DNA of 64,000 nucleotides from Actinoplanes lutulentus (GCF_003259845.1 NZ_QLMJ01000021.1:155083-219082); one strand, 5' to 3'; shown: positions 23,755 to 32,391, numbered from the stretch's first letter. A program made the numbers and translations. Notes: generated by a model not told the origin, from the letters alone.

Positions 23755-25089
23755 ATGACAACTGTTCTTGAGCGGCCGTCGGCGAGAAGTATCAGCGGCC
23801 ACTGGATCGACGACTGGCGCCCCGAGGACCGCGAGTTCTGGGACAACGGCGGCTCCGCGATCGCGAAACGCAACCTGATCTTCTCGATCTTCTCCGAGCA
23901 CATCGGCTTCTCCGTCTGGACACTCTGGTCGGTGCTGGTGCTGTTCCTCGGCCCCGCCTATGGCATCGATCCGGCTCAGAAGTTCCTGCTCACGGCCGTA
24001 CCCACGCTGTTCGGCGCCGGGTTGCGGATCCCGTACACCTTCGCGGTGGCCCGCTTCGGTGGCCGCAACTGGACCATCATCAGCGCATCCTTGCTGCTCA
24101 TCCCGTCGATCGCGGCCGCCTTCCTGATCAAGCCGGGCGTCTCGTTCTCCACCTTGCTGATCTTGGCGGCTTTGGCGGGCGTCGGCGGCGGCAACTTCGC
24201 CTCCTCGATGGCGAACATCAACGCCTTCTACCCGGACCGTCTCAAGGGCTGGGCGCTCGGCATCAACGCCGGTGGCGGCAACCTCGGCGTGGCAGCGGTC
24301 CAGCTGGTCGGCCTCTTCGTCCTCGCCACGTTCGGCGCCGGCTCGCCCGGCATCGTCGCCGGCATCTACATCCCGCTGATCGTGATCGCGGCGGCCGGCT
24401 CGGCGATCTACATGGACAACCTCTCCCAGGCCCGTAACGAGAAGCGCGGCATGCGCGACGCCGCGAAAGAGGGCCACGCCTGGGTCATGTCACTGCTCTA
24501 CATCGGCACGTTCGGCTCGTTCATCGGCTTCGGCTTCGCGTTCGGCCAGGTGCTTCAGGTGCAGTTCGCCGAGCAGTTCAACACCCCGATCAAGGCCGCG
24601 TACCTCACCTTCCTCGGCCCGCTGCTCGGCTCCCTGATCCGCCCGCTCGGCGGCGCGCTCGCCGACAGACTCGGCGGCGCCCGCGTGACGTTCGTGAACT
24701 TCATCGCGATGGCGATCGGCGCCTCGATCGTCCTCATCGCGGCCCAGCAACGATCCCTGCCGCTCTACATCGTCGGATTCATTACGCTGTTCGTCCTGAG
24801 CGGCCTCGGCAACGGCTCCACGTACAAAATGATCCCCGGCATCTTCCGCCAGAAATACGCCGGCGACGAACACCAGGCCCGCCGCATCTCCGGCGCCGTC
24901 ATCGGCATCGCCGGCGCGGTAGGCGCGGTAGGCGGCGTCCTGGTCAACCTGGCCTTCCGCCAGTCGTTCCTGACATACAAGGACGCCGATGCCGCCTACG
25001 TGGCATTCATCGCCTTCTACCTGCTCTGCGTAGCGGTCACCTGGGCGGTCTACCTCCGCCCCGCCGCCCGCACCACCATCGCGGTCTAA
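23755..25089 (+). CDS. narK: NarK-type nitrate/nitrite MFS transporter
   Basis: A 444-residue MFS protein with about 12 TM helices. The nitrate-porter signatures are AGVGGGNFASSMANINAFYP in the first half and FVLSGLGNGSTYKMIPGIF in the second (the two glycine-rich nitrate signature motifs), with conserved Arg in FLGPLLGSLIRPLGGALADRLGG. It imports nitrate or nitrite for the NirBD step. It is the last gene of the operon and is followed by a terminator. Confidence 0.93.
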   Translation: MTTVLERPSARSISGHWIDDWRPEDREFWDNGGSAIAKRNLIFSIFSEHIGFSVWTLWSVLVLFLGPAYGIDPAQKFLLTAVPTLFGAGLRIPYTFAVARFGGRNWTIISASLLLIPSIAAAFLIKPGVSFSTLLILAALAGVGGGNFASSMANINAFYPDRLKGWALGINAGGGNLGVAAVQLVGLFVLATFGAGSPGIVAGIYIPLIVIAAAGSAIYMDNLSQARNEKRGMRDAAKEGHAWVMSLLYIGTFGSFIGFGFAFGQVLQVQFAEQFNTPIKAAYLTFLGPLLGSLIRPLGGALADRLGGARVTFVNFIAMAIGASIVLIAAQQRSLPLYIVGFITLFVLSGLGNGSTYKMIPGIFRQKYAGDEHQARRISGAVIGIAGAVGAVGGVLVNLAFRQSFLTYKDADAAYVAFIAFYLLCVAVTWAVYLRPAARTTIAV

Positions 25090-25110
25090 AACCTTCTTCG
25101 GTACGCCCAA

Positions 25111-25142
25111 CGGCCTCCCGCTTCCACCACAGCGGGAGGCCG
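25111..25142 (+). terminator. Terminator after the nir operon
   Basis: Perfect 12-bp stem (25111-25122 with 25131-25142), 8-nt loop, 21 bp after the narK stop. Confidence 0.85.
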
Positions 25143-25265
25143 CACCGCATGCAAGGGCATCGCAAGATCCCCCGATCGTGGCAGCGCGTCGCCGTGATCG
25201 TTTTGGACTAGATCATATGATTCTCTTTGTCCGAAAAAGCCCTTTCTTGTGGAAAGGTGATTCGC

Positions 25266-25700
25266 ATGAAGAAATTGACGCGCGCACTCGCCATGTCGGG
25301 TGTGGCAGTCGCCGCCGGCGTGACCATGGCCGCCGGCCCGGCGGCCGCGTCCACCGGCTCCGCCGCTTCGCAGTCGGGCCCGTCCGCCGACACCGCGAAG
25401 TCCGCGGCGAAGACGGATGCCCGTCCGCGCCGCGAGCGTATCTACGACTACTACCGCAGCCCGCGGACCTGCCACAAGGTAGGCCGCTCCGGGGTGTGGG
25501 AGGACCGCTGGGAGCGGTACTCCTGCTTCCCGGTCAACGGCTTCCACCGAGGCGGCTGGGCCCTGAAGGTCTACTACGGCTGGGGCGGCGGCCACGGCCA
25601 CGGAGGCCCCGGCGGTCACGGCCCGCACGGCCATGGCGGTCCGGGCGGTCCGGGCGGTCCGGGCGGCTTCGATGGCCCGGGCGGCTGGAAGAAGAACTGA
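25266..25700 (+). CDS. Small secreted protein with Gly/His-rich tail
   Basis: A 144-residue protein with a clear signal peptide (KKLTRALAMSGVAVAAGVTMAAGPAAA, cleavage near residue 28). The mature middle has two cysteines (RTCHKVG, YSCFPVNG) that may pair. The C-terminal 40 residues are Gly/His/Pro rich (GGHGHGGPGGHGPHGHGG), a possible metal-binding or low-complexity tail. The ATG follows AAAGGTG. No enzyme motif. A terminator follows. Confidence 0.78.
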   Translation: MKKLTRALAMSGVAVAAGVTMAAGPAAASTGSAASQSGPSADTAKSAAKTDARPRRERIYDYYRSPRTCHKVGRSGVWEDRWERYSCFPVNGFHRGGWALKVYYGWGGGHGHGGPGGHGPHGHGGPGGPGGPGGFDGPGGWKKN

Positions 25701-25718
25701 CCCACCACACATGAACGA

Positions 25719-25756
25719 CCGAGGGCCGCACCTTCGCTTCAGGGTGCGGCCCTCGG
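25719..25756 (+). terminator. Terminator after the small secreted protein gene
   Basis: Perfect 14-bp stem (25719-25732 with 25743-25756) with a 10-nt loop. Confidence 0.86.
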
Positions 25757-25878
25757 CCTGTATCCAGGTGCCCAGGCCCACGGTGTGCTCCCATCCGCCC
25801 GAGTCATTGGCTCATCGTGCGCGTTCAGCCAGCCTGGAGGACCGCGCCAGTCGGCTCCGGCCGGCGGGTCAGTCGGGT

Positions 25879-25978
25879 GTGTCGACTTCGGGTTCGATAG
25901 GCCCCCAAAGTCGACACGCACACCGCGATGTGCCTGTCCGTGTCGACTTCGGGTTGGATGCGCGCCCAAAGTCGACAC
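25879..25978. repeat. Family-3 palindromic repeats, two tandem copies
   Basis: Copies at 25879-25917 and 25940-25978 each have perfect 10-bp arms GTGTCGACTT and AAGTCGACAC around a CGGGTT...CCC middle, starting 61 bp apart. The same family recurs at 63623-63810. Confidence 0.9.
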
Positions 25979-26065
25979 GCATCGGCGGGGCACTTAGGGC
26001 GTGTTCCCTCCGGCCTTGCCGGGCGAAAGCCGAAACTGGCCGTCGGGTGGGCCGACATCCTGGGC

Positions 26066-26183
26066 GAGCCGTAGCTCGGATAGGTCATCGGACTCCTATC
26101 AGGTGTCTGAGCTACGGCTGCCGGGCCCGAGCCGTAGGCCAGCTAGGTAATCGCAGCCTCATGACATGTCTGAGCTACGGCTC
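26066..26183. repeat. Family-2 composite repeat: two tandem hairpins, locus 2
   Basis: Hairpins start at 26066 and 26129, again 63 bp apart. Both end in GTCTGAGCTACGGCT(C); the left arms are GAGCCGTAGCTCGG and GAGCCGTAGGCCAG. The total length (118 bp), order and inner words (GTCATCGGAC, ATCGCAGCC) match 12208-12325. Confidence 0.9.
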
Positions 26184-26199
26184 ACATCGGCGTCCACGT

Positions 26200-26246
26200 G
26201 ATCTTGTGAGTTTGAGGCTGACGCGACGGCACAAACTCACAAGATT
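26200..26246. repeat. Family-1 palindromic repeat, copy D (best copy)
   Basis: ATCTTGTGAGTTTG pairs perfectly with CAAACTCACAAGAT around a 16-nt middle. Confidence 0.88.
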
Positions 26247-26450
26247 GATGGGCGCGGCCTCGCGACGCGGCAATCTCGTGAGCTTGCGGCACCCGGCCCG
26301 GCACCCGGCCCAGCGCCCGCAAGGCCATGCGGCGAACGGTGCGCTTTCGGCGGCCGATCGTGGCGGGTGCAGGCTGCCATACGGGCAGAAGTCGCCACGA
26401 TTGCGTCAAAGTGCAGAGCGATGGCGGCGGGCGAGGACGCAGCGAGCGGC

Positions 26451-26533
26451 GGCGACGGTGGGGGCGCGGGGAAGCAGCGGCCGCGGCGACGTTGGGGGCG
26501 CGGGGAAGCAGCGGCCGCGCCGACGTTGGGGCG
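26451..26533. repeat. 34-bp tandem repeat, about 2.4 copies
   Basis: Units at 26451-26484 and 26485-26518 are nearly identical (cores GGCGACG and GGGGCGCGGGGAAGCAGC), followed by a partial third. Confidence 0.88.
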
Positions 26534-26687
26534 AGGTGGCGGCGACAGCGGGGGACTTTGGGGGTGGACAGCGGTTACACAGCGTATGCAAAAAATGCGG
26601 TCATAACTTGACGCTGCGGTTCGTCCGGGCCGCCGGGGGAGCCGGTCGGTCGACGCCTCCGTGTGTATTCATGCCCCTGGAGGCGTC

Positions 26688-27893
26688 ATGGCCGAAACCA
26701 GACCGGCTGGTCGCGACCGGTACTTCGATCTGCTGAGAGTGCTCGCGATCGCCCGTGTCTCGGTCTTCCACATGTTCCCGTATGCCGTACTCGAACTCGC
26801 CTTTCCATCGATGGGCGTGATGTTCGCTCTGGCGGGCTCGCTCATGGCGAATTCGCTCGATCGGTCACCCTCCGCGTTCAAGGTCCTGCGCGGCCGCCTG
26901 CGGCGGCTGCTTCCCGCGTTGTGGGTTCTGGGAGCGGTTCTGGTTCCGGCGATGTTTTTGTACGGGTGGCCGGAGCGCCCGCCGCTGTGGCACCTGATCG
27001 CCTGGATCGTGCCGTTCGTCGACCCGCCGTCCAGTGCTTTCGGCACGCAGGCCACCGAGGTTCTGTGGTACCTCGTGACGTACCTGTGGCTGGTTGCGCT
27101 CTCGCCGGTGATGCTGTGGCTGTACCGCAAGGCCCGGCTGGCGTCGATCGTCGCGCCGATCGTGGTCCTCGCGGTGCTCGCGATCCACCCGATCTGGCCC
27201 TCGAACGACAACGTCGAGGAGGTCGCGACCAACATTCTGATGTACGCGGCCTGCTGGATGCTCGGTTTCGCCCACCGCGACGGCTCGCTGCGCAAGATCC
27301 CGGGTCTGCTCGTGACGGTGCTCGGCGCGACCCTGGTGACGGCCGGGCTGGCGTGGAGCTGGGCGCACCCGGACGCCGGCGGGATCAAGGAGATCCCGGT
27401 CGCGTACGCGGTCTACAGCGCCGGTTTCGTGATGTTCCTGCTGCGCTGGAAGCCGAACATGGCGTGGCTGACGAAGCGGCGCGGCCTGGACAAGTGGGTC
27501 ACGATGATCAACGCCCGCGCGGTGACGATCTACCTGTGGAACAACGTCGCGATCGCGCTCTGCTACCCGGTCGGTGACGCCCTGGAGGTGTGGCGTTTCG
27601 GGAAGTTCTTCGAGGTCGGATACGTCGTGATCGCCCTCGCGCTGCTCGTCAACGCGGTGCTGATCTTCGGCTGGGTGGAGGACCTGGCAGCCCGCAAGAA
27701 GCTGCGTTTCCTGCCCTGGCCGGCGAGCCCCGCGCCGGCCGAGACGACAACGGCCGTCAAGCAGGAGCCGGCGAGCTCGAAGCCTGACCTGACCGCGACT
27801 GTGGTGGCACCGATGCCGCTGCAGCCGGTGCCGGCGCGGCAGACCCGCCCGGGGGCGCCCAGCGGGCGGGCCGCGGTAATGCAACGTCAGTAG
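26688..27893 (+). CDS. Acyltransferase family 3 membrane protein
   Basis: A 401-residue protein with about ten TM helices and the acyltransferase-3 opening RDRYFDLLRVLAIARVSVFHMF, whose His falls at the expected catalytic site. The loop PALWVLGAVLVPAMF and late LWNNVAIALCYPV fit the family. Such enzymes O-acylate cell-envelope glycans, antibiotics or lipids. The ATG at 26688 is chosen for its GGAGG ribosome site 6 nt upstream. The C-terminal 60 residues are Ala/Pro-rich and overlap the end of the convergent NDK-like gene by 137 bp. Confidence 0.88.
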   Translation: MAETRPAGRDRYFDLLRVLAIARVSVFHMFPYAVLELAFPSMGVMFALAGSLMANSLDRSPSAFKVLRGRLRRLLPALWVLGAVLVPAMFLYGWPERPPLWHLIAWIVPFVDPPSSAFGTQATEVLWYLVTYLWLVALSPVMLWLYRKARLASIVAPIVVLAVLAIHPIWPSNDNVEEVATNILMYAACWMLGFAHRDGSLRKIPGLLVTVLGATLVTAGLAWSWAHPDAGGIKEIPVAYAVYSAGFVMFLLRWKPNMAWLTKRRGLDKWVTMINARAVTIYLWNNVAIALCYPVGDALEVWRFGKFFEVGYVVIALALLVNAVLIFGWVEDLAARKKLRFLPWPASPAPAETTTAVKQEPASSKPDLTATVVAPMPLQPVPARQTRPGAPSGRAAVMQRQ

Positions 27894-28758
27894 AAAGGGC
27901 ATCGATCGTCCAGCAGTGACGAATACCGTGCCGCACCAGGGCACGGTGGCAACGGGCCACGGACCGGCGGTTTCCCAGCGCGATCGGGAAGCCGCCGGTC
28001 CGGTCCGCGTACAGGGCCAGCAGGATGGCGTGCGCCGGGTCGACGCCGGGCAGCGACTGCCAGATCGCCGAGACCGTCGAGTCGAGGGTGTGGTCGCGGT
28101 CGCCGCCGAGAATCACGGCGTGCTCACCGCCGTCGTCCAGCGGGTACGGCGGTGGCGCGTCCAGGTCCCGCTGGAGCAGCGGCCACAGGCCGCTGACGAG
28201 TTTCGGCACGTCGAAGTGAGGGCGGAAGTCGATGCCTCCGGGTCGATGAGATACACCTGCGGGGGAGTCGGTGCCGGAGAACAGGTAGCCCATCTGGCGG
28301 TCCAGCTCGCTGAGGCTCTCGGCGGCGTGGACCACGTTGGCGAACATGCCGAGGGCGTGCCGGGACCGCAGGCGGCGCTTGATCCGGCGTACCTTCTCGA
28401 AAGCGTCGTCACCGCTGACCAGGACCGCCTCGGCGTCGTCGGTGGTGAGGTATCGGTCGAGGAAGGCGCGGGCCAGGACGTGTCCGTCGTCGGTGTACTC
28501 CGACCAGAGGTACCGCACGTCGGCGGGTGTGAGCCGGATCCGCCGCCGTTCCTCGACGCGCAGGCCGGCCTCGCTGATCAGCCGCAACGCCTCCGCGGTG
28601 ATGCCCAGGCGCAGGCAGTCGGGCTTGAGCAGGAGAAAGGCCGTTATCGCGAGCTCCTCGGTCCATGGTTTCGAAATCCCATGGTAGAGACCGTGGTTGT
28701 CAACGAGGTGCCGGCGCGGTGGTGGCTCGGGTGACGAGGTGCGTCGGCAGGCGCACAC
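27757..28758 (-). CDS. Nucleoside diphosphate kinase-like protein with large unknown C-terminal domain
   Basis: A 333-residue frame. Residues about 35-165 look like an NDK fold: ITAFLLLKPDCLRLGITAEALRLISEAGLRVEERR matches the NDK N-terminus with its conserved KPD, and ANVVHAAESLSELDRQMGYLF aligns with the active-site segment NxxHGSDS, keeping the His but not GSD. The usual region before it (RGDFG) is replaced by a basic stretch KRRLRSRHALG. Residues about 165-290 (DFRPHFDVPKLVSGLWPLLQRDL, HAVILGGDRDHTLDSTVSAIWQSLPGVDPAHA) are unrecognised. The only standard start is GTG at 28758, giving a 59-bp overlap with the LacI gene, so the start is uncertain. Whether it phosphorylates nucleotides is doubtful. 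Confidence 0.6.
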   Translation of the reverse strand: MCACRRTSSPEPPPRRHLVDNHGLYHGISKPWTEELAITAFLLLKPDCLRLGITAEALRLISEAGLRVEERRRIRLTPADVRYLWSEYTDDGHVLARAFLDRYLTTDDAEAVLVSGDDAFEKVRRIKRRLRSRHALGMFANVVHAAESLSELDRQMGYLFSGTDSPAGVSHRPGGIDFRPHFDVPKLVSGLWPLLQRDLDAPPPYPLDDGGEHAVILGGDRDHTLDSTVSAIWQSLPGVDPAHAILLALYADRTGGFPIALGNRRSVARCHRALVRHGIRHCWTIDALSTDVALPRPARWAPPGGSAAPAPAAAASVPPQSRSGQASSSPAPA

Positions 28759-29728
28759 CCGCCGAGCGGGCGCCGGTCAGCACCTCGACGGCGAGGACGC
28801 CCTTGTCGGCGAGCGGCTGCCGGACCGTGGTGAGCGGGGGATCGGTGCGGCTCGCCTCGGGGATGTCGTCGAACCCGATGACCGACAGGTCCCGGGGCAC
28901 CGCGACGCCCATGGTCGCGGCCGTCCGCAGCACACCCCGGGCCAGCTCGTCGGTCATCGCGAGCACCCCGGTCACGCCGCTTGCCAGCAGGGCGCGGGTC
29001 GCCGGTACGGCATGCTCGGGCGTGCCGCCGCCGCACTCCCAGATCCACGGGTGCTCGGGCAGCGGCGCGAGATATCCGGTGAGGCGTTCCCGGGCGACCT
29101 GATAGGTGGTGGCGGCGAGGCGTTCCGGGTCGGCCGGGCCCTGCCGGTCGCCCGGGGTGAGCCGGTCGACGAGCACGCCGATCCGGCGGTGGCCCAGCTC
29201 CAGCAGGTGCCGGGCGGCCAGTTCGGCGCCGCCCCGGTCGTCGACGCCGAGGAACATCCAGTCGTCGCCGTTCGGCGGCGCCGGCTCGTCCACGACGACC
29301 AGGGGGATGTCGCGGCGGAGGGCGGCCAGGAACCCGGGGTTGCCGGCGGCGACCGAGTAGACGAGGAAACCGTCGACCAGGGCGCTGCGCGCCGCGAGGT
29401 CCTCGGTGGTGCGCGGTGCCGGGAGCAGCGTCAGCCCGAGCGCGGACGCCTGCCCGGCACGGGCCACGCCCTGCAGGAACAGCAGCGCGGCCGGGTCGGT
29501 CAGCGCGTGGGCGAGGTCCTCGTCGAAGAGCACGCCGAGCGCCCCGGCCTGCCGCCGCACGAGCCCGGCGGCGAGTGGATCGGGACCCTGGTAACCCATC
29601 TCGGCCGCCGTGTCGAGGATCCGCCGGCGCAGCTGCTCACTGAGCTTGGCGGGCCGGTTGTACGCGTTCGACACCGTCGTGTGCGAGACGCCGAGGGCGT
29701 GTGCCACGTCTCGCAGGGTCACTGCCAT
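28700..29728 (-). CDS. LacI-family regulator
   Basis: A 342-residue LacI protein with N-terminal helix-turn-helix TLRDVAHALGVSHTTVSNAYNRPAKLSEQLRRRI and a periplasmic-binding-like effector domain (FDDIPEASRTDPPLTTVRQPL). It is divergent from an MFS gene with two perfect 14-bp palindromes between. TAAACT, part of the first palindrome, lies 6 nt before its ATG, so the message is probably leaderless and autorepressed. The effector is unknown; a sugar or nucleoside is typical. Confidence 0.93.
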   Translation of the reverse strand: MAVTLRDVAHALGVSHTTVSNAYNRPAKLSEQLRRRILDTAAEMGYQGPDPLAAGLVRRQAGALGVLFDEDLAHALTDPAALLFLQGVARAGQASALGLTLLPAPRTTEDLAARSALVDGFLVYSVAAGNPGFLAALRRDIPLVVVDEPAPPNGDDWMFLGVDDRGGAELAARHLLELGHRRIGVLVDRLTPGDRQGPADPERLAATTYQVARERLTGYLAPLPEHPWIWECGGGTPEHAVPATRALLASGVTGVLAMTDELARGVLRTAATMGVAVPRDLSVIGFDDIPEASRTDPPLTTVRQPLADKGVLAVEVLTGARSAGVRLPTHLVTRATTAPAPR

Positions 29729-29735
29729 CCGGCTA

Positions 29736-29768
29736 GTTTACCGGTAAACTCGATGTTTACCGGTAAAC
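29736..29768. promoter_or_regulatory. Two perfect LacI operators
   Basis: GTTTACCGGTAAAC occurs at 29736-29749 and again at 29755-29768, 19 bp centre to centre. The first overlaps the -10 of the LacI gene, and both lie just before the MFS gene. Confidence 0.92.
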
Positions 29769-29781
29769 CATGGGAGGCGCG

Positions 29782-30966
29782 ATGCGACAGGCTCGACTCG
29801 CGGTGACGCTGGCGTTCATCACGAACGGCCTGCTCTTCGGCACGTGGACACCACGAATACCGGCGGTTCAGGACACGCTGGGCCTCGGCGAGGGCCTGCT
29901 CGGCCTGGCGTTGCTCGCGCCCGCGCTGGGATCGGTCGGATCGATGATGATGACCGGCCTGCTCGTGCAGCGGTTCGGCGCCGGCCGGGTGATGACCTGC
30001 GCGCTGACCGGGTTCTCGGTCACCCTGCCGCTGATCGGATTCGCCCCGTCATTGCCGTGGTTGTTCGCCGCGCTCCTGGTCTGGGGAGCGGCGATGGGAT
30101 CGCTCGATGTCGCGATGAACGCCGCCGGCCTGGGAGTGCAGCGAGGGTACGGAAGACCGGTGCTCTCCGGGTTCCACGCGGCCTTCAGCGCCGGCGGGCT
30201 GATCGGCGCGCTACTGGGCTCGGTGGCCGCCGGTGCGGACGTGCCGGTGGCGAAGCACCTGGTCATCGCCGGAGTACTCGGCCTGCTGGTGACGCTCGCC
30301 GTGGCGCGAACCCCGGTGCCAAACCCCGGCGGCCCCGGCGACCCCGGCGGCCCTGGTGACTCCGGCGATTCCAGAGAACCCGGCGCCGGGCGGCTGCTCC
30401 GCAACCCCGCGCTCGCCCTGCTCAGCCTGCTCGCCTTCGCCGGCCTGCTGGCCGAGGGCGCCACCGCTGACTGGAGCGCGGTCTACCTCAGCGACTCCCT
30501 CGGGGCCTCGCCCGGACTCGCGGGCGCCGGCTTCGTCGCGTTCAGCGTGACCATGACCGTCGGCCGGCTCGTCGGCGATCGGGTGGTGGCCGCGTTCGGC
30601 CCGGTCACGACCGTACGATGGGCTGCCTCGACGGCTGCCCTGGCTCTCGCCGCCGCACTTCTGGCAGGGAGCACCTGGGCCGCGCTCGCGGGTTTCGCCC
30701 TGCTCGGCGCCGGCCTGGCGACGCTGGTGCCGGTGATCTTCACGGCGGCGGCGCAGCGGACGCCGACGCCGGCCACCGCTGTCGCCGCCGTCTCCACCTG
30801 TGGTTATCTCGGGTTCATCGCGGGGCCGCCGTTGATCGGCGGGTTCGCCTCGCTGACCAGCCTCAGCGGCGCGCTCTGGCTGGTGGTGGCGCTGACCGCG
30901 GTCGTCGCCGTGCTCGCGCCGGTCACCGCGGTCCGGTCAGGCGAACGTGTGGCCGACCGTGCGTAA
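29782..30966 (+). CDS. MFS transporter under local LacI control
   Basis: A 394-residue MFS permease with about 12 TM helices, beginning ARLAVTLAFITNGLLFGTWTPRIPAVQDTLGL, a start shared by FucP/YbjJ-like MFS proteins. The central cytoplasmic loop has a Gly/Pro/Asp repeat (PGGPGDPGGPGDSGD) encoded by a short tandem DNA repeat near 30327-30375. ATG 29782 is preferred over 29770 because GGGAGG lies 5 nt before it. The last 30 bp overlap the 3' end of the convergent kinase gene. Substrate unknown. Confidence 0.88.
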   Translation: MRQARLAVTLAFITNGLLFGTWTPRIPAVQDTLGLGEGLLGLALLAPALGSVGSMMMTGLLVQRFGAGRVMTCALTGFSVTLPLIGFAPSLPWLFAALLVWGAAMGSLDVAMNAAGLGVQRGYGRPVLSGFHAAFSAGGLIGALLGSVAAGADVPVAKHLVIAGVLGLLVTLAVARTPVPNPGGPGDPGGPGDSGDSREPGAGRLLRNPALALLSLLAFAGLLAEGATADWSAVYLSDSLGASPGLAGAGFVAFSVTMTVGRLVGDRVVAAFGPVTTVRWAASTAALALAAALLAGSTWAALAGFALLGAGLATLVPVIFTAAAQRTPTPATAVAAVSTCGYLGFIAGPPLIGGFASLTSLSGALWLVVALTAVVAVLAPVTAVRSGERVADRA

Positions 30967-32391
30967 CGCCTCGTCCCAGGCCTTGTCGTCCTCGGCGGTG
31001 ACCATCTTGATCTCCAGAGCGAGGATCCAGCGATGGTGGTCCGGCCATCCGTACGCGTACCGCCAGTGCACGCCGCCGCCGCAGGTCCACTCGCCCTGGG
31101 TGCCGGTCAGGCCGAGCCGGTCGAGGCGGAACTCGCTGCGGCCGGCGGCGGTGCAGCCCTTCGGGCCGAAGTACTGCGCCATGTAGTCCGGTGTGAACTT
31201 CCCCTGTGCGACGACCTTGCTGGAGATGCCGGCGAAGAGGCCGGGTACGGCGGCGTCGGTGAACCAGTCGGAGACGTTGGGCGAGGCGTTCATGCCGGGG
31301 CCGACGTTGACCTCGTTGAAGAACGGGTTCTGGCCGGGGTGCCAGCCGTTGCCCCAGTGCTGGCTCCAGGTGGCGGGCACGTCGACAGAGAGCTTGCCGG
31401 TGTCGTCGGTGATCCGCACGAAAGCGACAGCGGCCTCAGCCGCGGCCGCCGGCGCCTTCTTCTCCGGCGTGGTGATGATCAAACCGATGCCGAGTGAGGC
31501 GATGAGGACGGCCATCGCCACGCCGAGCACCGCCGCTCGTCTGCGGCGTCGGGCCGGGCGGACGCCGGTGCTGTCGGCGGCCACCGCCTTGTCCAGGCTG
31601 ACCAGCCAATCACCGGCGGACGGCTGCCGGCTGGCCGGCTGCGGATCGAGTCCGGAAAGGATCGTCGCGCGGACCGCGGGTCCCACCGGCAACGAATGCG
31701 CCGAACCGGCACCCGGCGGGCGGCCGGTCAGGATGCGGGTGAGCAGGGCGCTGCACGCGTACACATCGGCACGTTCGTCGACGGCGGCCGCCGCGTCCGA
31801 CTGCTCCGGCGCCATGTACCCGGGTGTGCCGGCCGGCAGGCTGATCCCACTGGCCCGGATCGTCAGGTCCTTGGCCAGGCCGAAATCGCCGAGGACCAGG
31901 CGCTCGTCGGCCGCGATGAGAGGCTCGGCGCCACCGAGCGACGAATCCGCCTCGGAGAAGATCAGCAGGTTGCCCGGCTTCACGTCGCGGTGCACCACCC
32001 CGGCCTCGTGCACCCGGCGCAGGGCCAGTGCCACATCACGGGCCACGGCGTACGCGGCCGAGGCCGGAATCTGCTCGCCGGCCAGCGCCGCGAGCCGGTC
32101 CTCCAGGGTGCCCCGGTCGGCGTACGGCATCACGAAGTACGGCCGCCCGTCCGGCAGCTCGCCGATGTCGTGCACCGCGACCAGCCGCGCCCCGCCGAGC
32201 CGGCGCAGCAGCCGGGCCTCGTTGAGGAAGCGTTCCCGCACGTCCTCGTCGTCCGACCAGCGCCGCGCCAGCACCTTGATCGCGACCGGTGACTCCAGCT
32301 CCTCGTCGATCGCGAGGAACACCTCGGCGAAGGCACCCTCGCCGAGCCGGCGGCCCACCCGGTATCGGCCGATGAATTCGATCTCCATCAT
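30937..32391 (-). CDS. Ser/Thr protein kinase with TM and extracytoplasmic domain
   Basis: A 484-residue PknB-type kinase. The kinase domain (about 7-265) has the P-loop RLGEGAFAEVFLA, Lys in VAIKVLARRW, HRDVKPGNLL and LGDFGLAKDL, then APEQ in GYMAPEQSDAA. A TM helix (about 286-310, VLGVAMAVLIASLGIGLII) leads to an extracellular domain of about 170 residues with two cysteines (GPKGCTAAG, EWTCGGG), not a PASTA repeat. It is divergent from an ECF sigma factor 49 bp away, so it may phosphorylate or sense for that sigma factor. ATG with GAGAGG ribosome site. Confidence 0.92.
   Translation of the reverse strand: MMEIEFIGRYRVGRRLGEGAFAEVFLAIDEELESPVAIKVLARRWSDDEDVRERFLNEARLLRRLGGARLVAVHDIGELPDGRPYFVMPYADRGTLEDRLAALAGEQIPASAAYAVARDVALALRRVHEAGVVHRDVKPGNLLIFSEADSSLGGAEPLIAADERLVLGDFGLAKDLTIRASGISLPAGTPGYMAPEQSDAAAAVDERADVYACSALLTRILTGRPPGAGSAHSLPVGPAVRATILSGLDPQPASRQPSAGDWLVSLDKAVAADSTGVRPARRRRRAAVLGVAMAVLIASLGIGLIITTPEKKAPAAAAEAAVAFVRITDDTGKLSVDVPATWSQHWGNGWHPGQNPFFNEVNVGPGMNASPNVSDWFTDAAVPGLFAGISSKVVAQGKFTPDYMAQYFGPKGCTAAGRSEFRLDRLGLTGTQGEWTCGGGVHWRYAYGWPDHHRWILALEIKMVTAEDDKAWDEALRTVGHTFA

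Larger units (their letters stand above)
25757..26687. other. Non-coding gap carrying all three palindromic repeat families
   Basis: About 930 bp with no gene I can support. In order it holds a family-3 pair (25879-25978), the family-2 composite (26066-26183), a family-1 hairpin (26200-26246), a decayed family-1 half (about 26274-26290) and a 34-bp tandem array (26451-26533). The last 100 bp are less GC-rich and presumably carry the promoter of the acyltransferase gene. Confidence 0.75.

Noticed and set aside
29770..29781. Earlier ATG for the MFS gene
   Set aside because: It directly abuts the operator, and the GGGAGG ribosome site lies after it, 5 nt before ATG 29782.
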